Shown here: piece by piece, positions 54,106 to 62,860 of the stretch
Layout of the letters: the number at the start of each line of letters is the position of its first letter
Position numbering within the stretch: position 1 is the stretch's first letter
NCBI RefSeq assembly: GCF_016638705.1
Contig: NZ_CP067341.1
Location: 3,537,501-3,601,500, forward strand
DNA: 64,000 nt
Source: Lysinibacillus agricola
GTDB lineage: Bacteria > Bacillota > Bacilli > Bacillales_A > Planococcaceae
Direction of reading: 5' to 3'
The notes under the pieces: generated by a model
Databases searched by the model: none
The model's input: the letters and a program-made list of their open reading frames with translations, nothing else
Told to the model about the DNA's origin: nothing
Translations under genes and position numbers: made by a program

Positions 54106-54134
54106 ATAATACGACGTTAGAATGAATATGTCTG
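54106..54134 (-). promoter_or_regulatory. Promoter of the riboswitch transcript
   Basis: On the minus strand CAGACA and TATTAT are 17 bases apart, placing transcription about 15-25 bases before the aptamer. Confidence 0.55.
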
Positions 54135-54408
54135 TAGGTAAAATGCATAATTATGTTGACAACTTTCGAATAAAATAATAGGAACACAGGTTATTTTTAC
54201 TATAGCAGTAAAAAGCGTTGAGGTATTCTGTAACATTAAAGATAAGTAATTGTACATAATGATTAAAATCATGAACGAAAAATGGTGTCCACAAATTATG
54301 GATGAAGTAGATTTGTCCGATCAAACTTATCAAACAGGGAGAAAAAATTGGTCGGAACGTGCAACGATTACCGCTCACACTTATTCGAATCTTCTATTTT
54401 TAAGTTCA

Positions 54409-54612
54409 CTAAAAAAACAATTTGTATACAATATATCCTATAAATAATACTAAAACTAATACCACTATCTCTTTCCAACTCATACCAGTTAAATTTCCAC
54501 CAACTCCTCTATTTACTCCATCGTTTAGAGAACCAGTAGGATTATTTTTTAATTCACTTTGTCTTAAACGTTCTCTTTTTTCTTCTGGTGTTTCCTTTTC
54601 CTTTGAATCCAT
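54409..54612 (-). CDS. DUF6366-like small membrane protein
   Basis: A 67-aa protein: polar N-terminus (PEEKRERLRQSELKNNPTGS), then GVNRGVGGNLTGMSWKE and a single C-terminal membrane segment (IVVLVLVLFIGYIVYKLFF). The layout (LRQ-x-E-L-K-N-N-P-x-G then a Gly-rich turn and W-K) resembles DUF6366. GGGGAGGTG lies 8 bases before the ATG. Function unknown. Confidence 0.72.
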   Translation of the reverse strand: MDSKEKETPEEKRERLRQSELKNNPTGSLNDGVNRGVGGNLTGMSWKEIVVLVLVLFIGYIVYKLFF

Positions 54613-54974
54613 GTGACAAACACCTCCCCAATGATTAATATTTACTTAATTTATAGAAAGATAAATTCATAATTATGCTTATTTGTAATGTACACACAAT
54701 TAAAGTCTTATATTTACTCATAATTTACAGCCTAAATAAAATTTAGCTCATCTTAACACTTCGCTTTCGCACATAATATACTTTTTGCCCAGACGCCCCT
54801 AGTCGGAACGGAAATCAACCACACGTTTTGGTAATAAGCTTAAATTTCAACATCGATTATTCATTTTCCTTTTATTGTTAGGAAACCACTTAAAAAGAAA
54901 GACAGAATCACATATTTGTAATTCCGTCTAAAACATCAACGATGATGTGTTTACTTAAACACTTTAATAAAAAC
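54613..54974. other. Gap with one inverted copy of the dispersed repeat
   Basis: AGTCGGAACGGAAATCAACC at 54801-54820 is the reverse complement of the dispersed element core. No gene is visible. Confidence 0.6.
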
Positions 54975-55463
54975 TCAAGCCTCTACGTTTTCTTTTTCAT
55001 TTTCAAGCATTTTGTGCAAATAATTTATAATTTCACGTATACCTTCTAATGAATTCACAAGTATTTTCGGGTCTACGTATGTGATCATGCGATTTTCAAG
55101 ATTAGCAACAGCTGTAAAGTAGCGCGTTTTTGAATAATTGACAAGTCCCATCTGCTTTAATACTGACTCATCAAAATCAAGAATTTCACGAGCTTCTGTT
55201 ACAAGTAATCCGTAATTCACAACATCCGTGTTCAACACTATAATTCGTGCTGTTGCAGCATTAGAAGAACGATTATAAAGAATACGCTCAAAATCAAGCA
55301 CAGGGACAAGCTCGCCACGAATTCTTGTGAAGCCTAGAAGATAATTAGGCAAATGAGGAATCGGTGTTACTTGCTCTAACTTTTCAATCGAAATCGCTTG
55401 TTCCACAGGCACTGCATATTCCTCTGTACCACAAGCAAAAACTACTGCTTTTATACTTTCCAT
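54975..55463 (-). CDS. cheW: CheW-like chemotaxis adaptor
   Basis: About 162 aa, starting MESIKAVVFACGTEEYAVPV. The CheW fold is clear: EYAVPVEQAISIEKLEQVTP, LPNYLLGFTRIRGELVPVLD, ARIIVLNTDVVNYGLLV and a final IREIINYL helix. It couples receptors to CheA, or is a stand-alone CheW domain. Start ATG 55463 with GAGGATG upstream, rather than 55523, which lies within the peptidase gene. It is downstream of yqjE. Confidence 0.88.
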   Translation of the reverse strand: MESIKAVVFACGTEEYAVPVEQAISIEKLEQVTPIPHLPNYLLGFTRIRGELVPVLDFERILYNRSSNAATARIIVLNTDVVNYGLLVTEAREILDFDESVLKQMGLVNYSKTRYFTAVANLENRMITYVDPKILVNSLEGIREIINYLHKMLENEKENVEA

Positions 55464-55488
55464 GCGGTCACATCCTCGATTTTTGTTG

Positions 55489-56604
55489 TTATTTTTTCGC
55501 AGACTCTTTGACGATTTCGACAAGTAAATCTGCTAATTTTTCTAATTCTTCTACTGGGATCTTTTCATTTGTTGTATGAATATCTTCATACCCAACAGAA
55601 AGATTTACTGTAGGGATGCCAAAGCCTGCAATAACATTAGCATCGGAACCTCCACCTGAAATTCCTAGCTTTGGTGTACGATCGATGTTGTGCACAGCCG
55701 CCATTGCCACTTGAACAACTTTATCTGATTCTGTTACACGGAATCCAGGATACATTAGCTTTACTTCAACTTCAGCCTTTGCTCCTAGTGAAGCTGCAAC
55801 TTGCTCAAACGTCTCCTGCATATGCTTAGTTTGTGCATCTAGCTTCGCTTTGTCGATTGAACGAGCTTCTGCAAGAATCGTTACTTCATCACAGACAATA
55901 TTTGTTGCCTGACCACCCTCAAAGCGACCGATATTTGCTGTTGTTTCTTCATCTAATCGACCAAGTTTCATTTGTGCAATACATTTGGAAGCAACCGTAA
56001 TCGCTGACACTCCTTTTTCTGGAGCAACACCAGCGTGCGCTGTTTTCCCAATTATTTTAGTGAAAATTTTTGCTTGGAAAGGCGCTGCAGTTACAATTCC
56101 TCCTACTTTACCGTCACTGTCCACTGCAAAGCCATATTTTGCTTTAATTTTAGATGGATCTAACTCTTTCGCTCCAACGAGTCCACTTTCTTCACCAGCT
56201 GTAATAATAAATTCAATATCTCCATGTTCAATATTTTGCTCTTTTAAGCGTTTAGCCATTTCAAATAATGCGGCAAGACCAGCTTTATCATCGGCACCTA
56301 AAATTGTTGTACCATCTGAAACGATATAGCCATCTTCACGAAGAGACGGTTTAATACCTTTACCTGGGACAACTGTATCCATATGAGAAGTAAAATAAAT
56401 CGGTTCGATATCTAACGAACCTTTTAACGTAGCAAGTATATTCCCTGCTCCATGCCCGTTACGAGTATGTGCATCATCTTGTTCTACTGTAAAACCAAGC
56501 GCTGTTAATTTGTCGATTAAAATCGGCGCAATCACTTGTTCATGTTTTGTTTCTGAATCGATTTGTACGAGCTCAAAAAACTCTTCTACTAAACGACTTG
56601 TCAT
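55489..56604 (-). CDS. yqjE: M20B-type peptidase YqjE (peptidase T-like)
   Basis: A 371-aa zinc aminopeptidase. Metal ligands and base: TSHMDTV (H74, D76), LGADDKAG (D105), AGEESGLVGA (E138, E139), VDSDG, and the C-terminal DIHTTNE. Length and sequence match B. subtilis YqjE. GGGAG precedes the ATG. In B. subtilis it follows yqjD directly; here 4 kb of other DNA separates them. Confidence 0.9.
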   Translation of the reverse strand: MTSRLVEEFFELVQIDSETKHEQVIAPILIDKLTALGFTVEQDDAHTRNGHGAGNILATLKGSLDIEPIYFTSHMDTVVPGKGIKPSLREDGYIVSDGTTILGADDKAGLAALFEMAKRLKEQNIEHGDIEFIITAGEESGLVGAKELDPSKIKAKYGFAVDSDGKVGGIVTAAPFQAKIFTKIIGKTAHAGVAPEKGVSAITVASKCIAQMKLGRLDEETTANIGRFEGGQATNIVCDEVTILAEARSIDKAKLDAQTKHMQETFEQVAASLGAKAEVEVKLMYPGFRVTESDKVVQVAMAAVHNIDRTPKLGISGGGSDANVIAGFGIPTVNLSVGYEDIHTTNEKIPVEELEKLADLLVEIVKESAKK

Positions 56605-56839
56605 GTTGTAAGACTCCCTTAGTTTACGTGTTTTTCCACGATATAGTATACGTTTTATTTTAGCACAACGTTTAAAGAGTTGAAATCATTCGCTAACATG
56701 AAATAAGCTATTTTATGAAGGAATAGCAATTATTTCTTAGCGTAATTATACTGACACTTCGTTTAGATAAATAGCTCTTCGGCAAAACGTGGGTTGATTT
56801 CCGTTCCGACTGGGCGCTTTCCTGAGGGCGACGGGCCAA
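56605..56839. other. Gap with a dispersed repeat copy
   Basis: GGTTGATTTCCGTTCCGACT at 56792-56811 is followed by GGGCGCTTTCC and then by the 35-bp tandem array. No gene. Confidence 0.6.
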
Positions 56840-57055
56840 CAAATATTTTCTGCGCGAAAGCATAGCGGCAGCGGCAAATATTTTCTGCGCGAAAGCATAG
56901 CGACAGCGGCAAATGTTTTCTGCGCGAAAGCATAGCGACAGCAGCAAATGTTTTCTGCGCAAAAGCGTAGCGACAGCAGCAAATGTTTTCTGCGCAAAAG
57001 CGTAGCGACAGCGACCGATGTTTTTTGTGCGAAAGCGGAGTGTTGACGTAGCGAC
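56840..57055. repeat. 35-bp tandem repeat (about six units)
   Basis: Units start at 56841, 56876, 56911, 56946, 56981 and 57016, each reading roughly AAATGTTTTCTGCGCGAAAG then CATAGCGACAGC. Divergence rises towards the right end. Related sequences occur at 59166-59260 and at 63955-64000. Because 35 is not a multiple of three, open frames run in all three phases; these are not genes. Confidence 0.85.
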
Positions 57056-57103
57056 AGCAACACGAGGTTGGTCTCGAAGGCATTATCATAGGACGTGATG
57101 CCT

Positions 57104-57673
57104 TTACATTTTACTATGCACAAGAATTGCATCGGCGCCCGCCTTCCTGTAGGATTCCGCACGTTTAAGGGCTTCATCTAATCCCAAGCCTGCAATAAAA
57201 GCCTCGACTCTAGCTACAACCATAAAGTCTTCATCCTCTTGAGTATCTTTCATTGCTTTTATTTTCCCGCAAAATTCTTCAATCGATGCGAGAGGTTGTG
57301 TTTCTCCATTAATAAATGAGTTCGTTTTTGGAAAAATTTTATCCTCGATACAGACTCCAGCAATATTCAATTGTTCTAGTTTTCTAACTAACCTTCGAGC
57401 ATTATTAAAATTTCCATATCCCGTATCCCCATCTAATAGAATGGGAATTGTTGTCGTATCACTCATAAATTCAAGTATATCTAATACCTGCGTCCATGAT
57501 GCTTCATTATTATCTCTTACACCCAATGATCCTGATATCGATAGACCACTCGCCCATATCCATTTAAAACCGACTTCCTCTACAATTTTTGCGGAAAGAC
57601 CGTTATGGGCTTCCATTAAAAATTCAAGTTTGTCTGAATATATTATTTTTTTAAATTTGGTCGTTTTTTTCAA
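57104..57673 (-). pseudogene. Phosphoenolpyruvate mutase, C-terminally truncated
   Basis: 189 aa of an isocitrate-lyase-superfamily barrel: [56 protein letters not shown] (metal-binding Asp), [15 protein letters not shown] (mutase-type loop), [20 protein letters not shown] and ILVHSK, then a stop. PEP mutases are about 290 aa; the last 100 residues are missing, where a repeat-rich region begins. PEP mutase starts phosphonate synthesis. The start is TTG with AAGGAG upstream. No phosphonate partner genes are seen. Confidence 0.8.
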
Positions 57674-57991
57674 TATCTTCCATCTCCTTACTCGATATCT
57701 CCTATTAACATATGCCTAAAAGTAAAGATTAGCAGGGCAGATATATTAGAAACTAATGATTTTGAAATCAAAAAAATGGATATATTGAGAACCATCATAA
57801 TGCTACTTTTCTAGTGTAGTAAATTTATTATGGGACTCTAGCAGAAAAATAGTAGATATTAGTCGAGTTACCAAGTCTCACCCATGCAAGATAAATCTAT
57901 TTTCATACAATACAGTAACCTCCATAAGTGGTGAGGGCTACATTATTAATACAAAAGAAATAAAAATATCTTACTAAATGAGGTGAATTCA
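57674..57991. other. Gap between the divergent truncated mutase and ATP-grasp genes
   Basis: AT-rich, no gene visible. Probably holds both promoters. Confidence 0.4.
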
Positions 57992-58756
57992 TTGAAAAAC
58001 GGACTTGGAAAATGGGAACAATTCTTACTTTTAAATCAAAATCCTTTAACAACTAACTTCATTCCAAAATCAACACTTTACAGTCTAGAAAACCTAATCG
58101 ATATATTAAATAGATATGAGTATGTTTATGTGAAACATGATAGCACTGGACAAGGAAGAGCAATTTATAAAGTCTACAAAAGAAAAGATGGACACTATTG
58201 TTTTAACGGATTTAACATACAAGGTGAAGAAATAAATAAGTGTGTGGCGGCAATTGAGGATTTCCATCAAGTTCTACATCCATATGAGAAACACGATAGA
58301 TTAAGCGGAATTTATATTATACAGGAGGGGGTCAAAAGTCTAACTCCTGATGGGGATTCAATATCCATTCGTGTTCATGTTCAAAATCTAAAGGGAAAAT
58401 GGATAATTGGTGGAATTTACGGAAGGATTGCAACTGAGGATCATGGGATTGTCAATTCAAATCGGGGTTCTCAAGCAATATCGATTGATGAATTATTATC
58501 AGGTTATTTGATGATGGATAATACAAAGAAAGATCAAACAATAGATTCTCTAAAAAAATATTCGATTTTAGCATCTGAAGTAATAGCGTCCCACTTTCCT
58601 TGTAGAGAATATGGCATTGATTTTGGAATAAATCTTAAAGGAAAACCTCTATTATTTGAAGTAAATACAACGCCAAGCATACGTAGTTTTGCCAAAGTTG
58701 ATAGGGCAATCTGGAAGAACATTGTTGAGATTAGGAAAATGCAAAATGAAGGCTAA
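57992..58756 (+). CDS. YheC/YheD-like ATP-grasp protein
   Basis: About 254 aa. It shows YVYVKHDSTGQGRAIYKVYK (ATP-grasp lysine and glycine loop), DGDSISIRVHVQNL, GIDFGINLKGKPLLFEVNTT (metal-binding Glu and Asn) and PSIRSF. The family is linked to spore coat or cell-surface ligase reactions. The start is TTG 57992 with GAGGTG 6 bases upstream; the GTG at 57983 overlaps that site. It is flanked on both sides by related repeats. Confidence 0.82.
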   Translation: MKNGLGKWEQFLLLNQNPLTTNFIPKSTLYSLENLIDILNRYEYVYVKHDSTGQGRAIYKVYKRKDGHYCFNGFNIQGEEINKCVAAIEDFHQVLHPYEKHDRLSGIYIIQEGVKSLTPDGDSISIRVHVQNLKGKWIIGGIYGRIATEDHGIVNSNRGSQAISIDELLSGYLMMDNTKKDQTIDSLKKYSILASEVIASHFPCREYGIDFGINLKGKPLLFEVNTTPSIRSFAKVDRAIWKNIVEIRKMQNEG

Positions 58757-59344
58757 GTTTGAAATGTAGTTATTTTTCATGTCAGTCACCAGCATATTTC
58801 TATTCAATAGACATACATCAAAAAATTACTTTCCCTACTATATTTATAGGAAAGAAAAAACTTAATTGCATCCGTTACTTGTGAACGATTAGGAATTTAT
58901 CTTTAGAAAAAAATGGATTATGGTTGGGTAGGCTACACTTGGTTAGACAGCTCATATAAGGGCTAATACACTAAAAAGACTACCCAAATAAGCCTGTCAA
59001 AAATGAGACGAGAACGTAAAACCTAAAGGAGATTTTAAGTTATAAATGGTGAAGCTTTATGAAAATGACAAGTCTCTTGCAGACATTGGCGACAATGGCT
59101 TCATTACTACGCTTTTTTGAGGTTTGTAATAGGCTTAGCGCTACTTGCTTAAAATATTATTCTCCATATCGACAACAACAATGTTTTATCTGTGCGAAAG
59201 CGTAGTGCTAACGTTGTGTCAGCAACATTCAACAATATTTGCGAAAACGAAGGCAGCGGTCCGATGCTCACTCACAGGAAAACGGGTAGCTAGCTTGAAA
59301 CGGAAATCACCAATCAATCATCCTATATTGCTAAACGAAGAAAA
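58757..59344. other. Gap with decayed sequence
   Basis: No full gene. Short frames such as MDYGWVGYTWLDSSYKG (58913-58969) and MVKLYENDKSLADIGDNGFI look like gene fragments. 59166-59260 resembles the 35-bp repeat unit (ATGTTTTATCTGTGCGAAAG). Confidence 0.5.
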
Positions 59345-59379
59345 AACCTGTGAAAAGAGGGAGATTCTTTTCACAGGTT
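59345..59379 (-). terminator. Terminator of the coiled-coil protein gene
   Basis: AACCTGTGAAAAG and CTTTTCACAGGTT are exact complements; it overlaps the stop codon and is followed by T-rich sequence on the leftward strand. Confidence 0.75.
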
Positions 59380-60343
59380 ACTTTACATCTACATTTTGAA
59401 AAACCGCTTCTTTTTCTTTTTGCAGAGACTGCAAATAGTTATCTGCCTTGTTATGTTTATCCTGTAGACGCAAAATTGTATTATGTACATCATCTTGCAC
59501 ACGAGAAACCTGCTCTCTTGCGGTAGATATTTTAGAATGGACAGACCAAGCTGAAAAAACATCATCAAAGAAATAGTCCGCAAATTTTACGAATCCATCT
59601 GTTTCAACTTGTAATGATTTCGTTGATATATCATGTACATCTAACAGTTCGTTGTGGAAGCGTTGTAACGTAATTTGAGCATTGTGAAGATAATTTTCGG
59701 TCTTATCAAGTGCGTCATGCTTTAAACTTGTGGCAATGAGCCCCCCACCAAAAAACGTATCCCACGTCGAGTATCCATTTGCAGAATGCAAGGACTCTGC
59801 AGCTTGTCCAAGCTTAGTAAGTGCTGCTTCACCAGCATCCACTGCTTCTTTTATTTCCGTAATTAGTTGTTTCGTTAACATTTCTTCATGTGCTAATTGC
59901 TCAAGCCTTTTTGCCTGTTCAGGCTCATGGATTTGTAAGTAGCCTTTCTTTTTAGCATTTAATTGGCTTAAAGCTCCTTTTAACTCTTGTTTATTAATTT
60001 GAGAAAGTTTGGTGTTGATTTGCCCCAAATCATGCGTCAAGTCAACATCCATCTTCTTTGCTTCATTTATTTTTAATTCAAGAATGGCTGCTTTATCAAT
60101 TTTTTCTTCACGTAGTTCATCTTGTTGCCCTGTCCACGTTCGAATCATATTCATAAAAGAAAAGCCTTCTAACTTATCGAGTCTCAAACGAATTTGATTG
60201 AGTTCTTTAGAATGTTTGTAAATTTCTTGTTGTTCATGCTCGATTTGCTGTTCAATTAAAATCTTTTGTTCACTTAACCTACTAGCAGTTCTTAATTGTG
60301 CATGAATCATTTCTTGCTCTTTTTGTAATTGTTTCCATTCCAT
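59378..60343 (-). CDS. Coiled-coil hypothetical protein
   Basis: A 321-aa soluble protein. Residues about 1-60, 85-120 and 150-185 are heptad-rich coiled coil (EQKILIEQQIEHEQQEIYKH; LEQLAHEEMLTKQLITEIKE). The middle GYSTWDTFFGGGLIATSLKH is a compact, less charged segment. GAGGAG lies 9 bases before the ATG. Not recognised; may be a cytoskeletal or regulatory scaffold. Confidence 0.7.
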   Translation of the reverse strand: MEWKQLQKEQEMIHAQLRTASRLSEQKILIEQQIEHEQQEIYKHSKELNQIRLRLDKLEGFSFMNMIRTWTGQQDELREEKIDKAAILELKINEAKKMDVDLTHDLGQINTKLSQINKQELKGALSQLNAKKKGYLQIHEPEQAKRLEQLAHEEMLTKQLITEIKEAVDAGEAALTKLGQAAESLHSANGYSTWDTFFGGGLIATSLKHDALDKTENYLHNAQITLQRFHNELLDVHDISTKSLQVETDGFVKFADYFFDDVFSAWSVHSKISTAREQVSRVQDDVHNTILRLQDKHNKADNYLQSLQKEKEAVFQNVDVK

Positions 60344-60420
60344 TCATCTCAACTCCTCTTACATATATGTACGGATGAAATAAGAATATGTTTCAATTTT
60401 CTGTCTCCTCAAAATAACGT

Positions 60421-60486
60421 GTAGTTGATCTCCGTTCCGGCTGGGCGCTTTCCTAGGGGCTTCCAGCCGGAACGGAGATCAACTAC
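60421..60486. repeat. Dispersed element as a perfect 24-bp inverted repeat
   Basis: GTAGTTGATCTCCGTTCCGG and four further bases (60421-60444) are exactly complementary to 60463-60486, with an 18-base loop that includes GCGCTTTCC. This is the complete palindromic form of the element whose single arm occurs elsewhere in the window. Confidence 0.85.
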
Positions 60487-60639
60487 TATACGTGGTATAC
60501 GTTTTAACAAATGTTATCCTCTACTTTTGGTGATGAGCCAATTATCTGCCATTTTCATTAATTTTTTATCTTATCAAATTAAATTCAAGTCTAAAAGAAA
60601 AGCCTAGTAATCGAATGACTACTAGGCTTGTACAATTTT

Positions 60640-62196
60640 TTATAGAGGAATGTTTCCGTGCTTTTTCTCTGGGCGTGTTTCGTGTTTGTTGGATAACATA
60701 TCTAGCCCTTGAATCAACTTAATACGTGTATCACGTGGATCGATAACATCGTCTACCATACCGCGGGATGCCGCAACGTATGGATTTGCGAATTTTTCTT
60801 TATATTCTTCAATTTTAGCAGCACGTGTTGCTTCTGGATCTTCTGATTTTGCAATTTCACGTGCGAAGATGATGTTTGCTGCACCTGCTGCACCCATAAC
60901 CGCAATTTCAGCATTTGGCCATGCGAATACAAGGTCAGCTCCGATTGATTTAGAGTTAAGGGCAACGTACGCACCACCGTATGCTTTACGTAGAATCACT
61001 GTAATTTTTGGTACAGTTGCTTCTGAGTATGCATAAAGGATTTTCGCTCCGTGACGGATGATTCCACCATGCTCTTGTTTAACGCCTGGGAAGAAGCCAG
61101 AAACGTCTTCAAATGTGATGATTGGTATATTGTAAGCATCACAAGTACGGATGAAGCGAGCAGCTTTGTCCGAAGAATCAATATCTAACCCACCAGCTAG
61201 TACTTTAGGTTGGTTACATACAAGGCCAACTGATTCTCCAGCAATACGCGCGAAAGCAACTACTACGTTTTTCGCAAATTCTGAGTGAACTTCCATAAAG
61301 GAACCTTCGTCCACTACTTGCTCGACTACTTTACGTACATCATAAGGACGTGTAGTTTCGATTGGTACAGCATCCACGATTTCTGGACGATAGTCATCAC
61401 CCTCTGGACGTGCCTGACGTGGAGCTTTTTCTTTATTATTTTGTGGTAAGTAGCTTAATAGTTTCTTAATTTGATCAATCGCTGCTTCTTCAGATGGTGC
61501 GCGGAAGTGTGCGTTACCACTTACAGCGTTGTTTACTTTAGAACCACCTAAATCTTCAGCAGAGATTTTTTCACCTGTTACCGTTTCGATAACTTTAGGT
61601 CCTGTAATAAACATTTGAGATGTTTTATCAACCATTAGAATGAAGTCTGTAATTGCTGGAGAATATACCGCTCCACCAGCACATGGTCCCATGATAACTG
61701 AGATTTGTGGAATTACCCCAGAGTAGATTGCATTACGATAGAAAATATGACCATAACCATCAAGTGAAAGTACACCCTCTTGAATACGAGCACCACCTGA
61801 ATCATTAATACCGATGAATGGTGTACCATTTTTTGCAGCTAGGTCCATCACTGTTGCCATTTTTTTGGCATGCATTTCACCAAGCGCTCCACCAAATACT
61901 GTGAAATCTTGAGAGAATAAGTATACTGGACGTCCATTAATTTTACCGAAACCAGTTACTACACCATCACCAGGACCTTCCATTTTGTCCATGCCGAAGT
62001 CTACTGTACGGTGTGTAATGAATGGGTTAATCTCGAAAAAAGTACCTTCGTCTAGTAATAATTCAATACGCTCACGAGCTGTTAATTTCCCTTTTTCATG
62101 TTGCTTCTCGATGCGCTCATAGCCACCGCCAAGTTCAATTACCGTCTTACGGTCATACAAGTCATTAATTTTGTCGAACATATCCATATTGATCAC
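60640..62196 (-). CDS. mmdA: Acyl-CoA carboxylase beta subunit (propionyl/methylmalonyl-CoA type, YqjD)
   Basis: A 518-aa carboxyltransferase of the crotonase-like fold. It has GGGYERIEKQHEKGKLTARE, FSQDFTVFGGALGEMHAKKM, SGGARIQEGVLSLDGYG, GPCAGGAVYSPAITD and, in the second half, FEDVSGFFPGVKQEHGGIIR and AYGGAYVALNSK. It transfers CO2 from biotin to an acyl-CoA; it probably works with biotin carboxylase/carrier subunits encoded elsewhere. The start GTG 62196 overlaps the epimerase stop; ATG 62187 is an alternative. Biotin dependence links it to bioDAYB. Confidence 0.92.
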   Translation of the reverse strand: MINMDMFDKINDLYDRKTVIELGGGYERIEKQHEKGKLTARERIELLLDEGTFFEINPFITHRTVDFGMDKMEGPGDGVVTGFGKINGRPVYLFSQDFTVFGGALGEMHAKKMATVMDLAAKNGTPFIGINDSGGARIQEGVLSLDGYGHIFYRNAIYSGVIPQISVIMGPCAGGAVYSPAITDFILMVDKTSQMFITGPKVIETVTGEKISAEDLGGSKVNNAVSGNAHFRAPSEEAAIDQIKKLLSYLPQNNKEKAPRQARPEGDDYRPEIVDAVPIETTRPYDVRKVVEQVVDEGSFMEVHSEFAKNVVVAFARIAGESVGLVCNQPKVLAGGLDIDSSDKAARFIRTCDAYNIPIITFEDVSGFFPGVKQEHGGIIRHGAKILYAYSEATVPKITVILRKAYGGAYVALNSKSIGADLVFAWPNAEIAVMGAAGAANIIFAREIAKSEDPEATRAAKIEEYKEKFANPYVAASRGMVDDVIDPRDTRIKLIQGLDMLSNKHETRPEKKHGNIPL

Positions 62197-62606
62197 TTAT
62201 CCCCTTTTCCACTTTTATCGCATAATTCATATAACACACCGAAAGATGATTTCGGATGCATGAAAGCAACCTCTGCACCACCAGCACCTGGTCCTGGCTC
62301 TTCCGATAAAAGACGTACACCTTTTTCACGAAGCTCTGCCATGCGCTCACGAATTCCTGTCACACCGAAAGCTACATGGTGAATACCTTCTCCACGTTTC
62401 TCGATGAATCCATGAATAGCACTTTTTTCACTCATCGGTTCTAATAACTCAATTTTTACGTTGCCAGCATCAATAAATGCAACACGAACCTGTTGAGATT
62501 CTACCTCTTCCACTTTCAGTAACTTTAAGCCTAAAGTTTCTGTATAATATGTAATGCGTTCATCAAGATCGCGTACCGCAATCCCGATGTGATCTACTTT
62601 CTCCAT
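62193..62606 (-). CDS. mce: Methylmalonyl-CoA epimerase
   Basis: A 137-aa VOC protein: VDHIGIAVRDLDERITYYTE, VRVAFIDAGNVKIELLEPMS, GEGIHHVAFGVTGIRERMAE, and FGVLYELCD with the second metal Glu. This is the YqjC-type epimerase that interconverts the (R) and (S) forms of methylmalonyl-CoA. AAGGAG precedes the ATG. It is coupled to the carboxylase subunit by an overlapping stop/start, as in B. subtilis. Confidence 0.92.
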   Translation of the reverse strand: MEKVDHIGIAVRDLDERITYYTETLGLKLLKVEEVESQQVRVAFIDAGNVKIELLEPMSEKSAIHGFIEKRGEGIHHVAFGVTGIRERMAELREKGVRLLSEEPGPGAGGAEVAFMHPKSSFGVLYELCDKSGKGDK

Positions 62607-62731
62607 GGTGACATCTCCTTCTGTTATGGTACATAATCTATTTTACAGACTTTTTCGTCAAAACTCTACTACTTGAGAAATTTTTCAGATTTGCTAAACT
62701 ATTTATAAGAAAAGAAGGAGCGAACGAGCAT

Positions 62732-62827
62732 ATGAGTAATAAAAAATTTCAAAAAATCGTTGTTTATACTATGGTCGCAATCATGGTAATTTCATCTCTA
62801 GCATTCGGCTTATCAATGCTAGTGTAA
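62732..62827 (+). CDS. prli42: Stressosome-associated protein Prli42
   Basis: A 31-aa single-pass membrane peptide: MSNKKFQKIVVYTMVAIMVI, then SSLAFGLSMLV. The polar MSNKKFQKIVVY start followed by one hydrophobic helix is the Prli42 pattern; in Listeria Prli42 anchors the stressosome to the membrane. AAGGAG lies about 11 bases before the ATG. It lies between the yqjA and epimerase homologues but on the opposite strand. Confidence 0.88.
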   Translation: MSNKKFQKIVVYTMVAIMVISSLAFGLSMLV

Positions 62828-62838
62828 TGAAAAGCTAG

Positions 62839-62860
62839 GCGTCCGCATTACTGCGGGCGC
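62839..62860 (+). terminator. Terminator of the prli42 gene
   Basis: GCGTCCGC and GCGGGCGC pair around six bases with one non-Watson-Crick position, followed by TCTTTCTTT. It overlaps the end of the convergent yqjA gene. Confidence 0.7.

Noticed and set aside
54151..54447. Two short overlapping frames on opposite strands
   Set aside because: Neither has a ribosome site or a recognisable composition; they lie beyond the riboswitch promoter.
56840..57055. CRISPR array
   Set aside because: Units are directly adjacent with no unique spacers, and no cas genes are present.
56708..57177. Several overlapping leftward frames (up to 143 aa) rich in RRKHLLLSL/CFRAENIC repeats
   Set aside because: They arise because the 35-bp tandem repeat lacks stops in all phases. 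No ribosome site; the same peptides appear in different frames.
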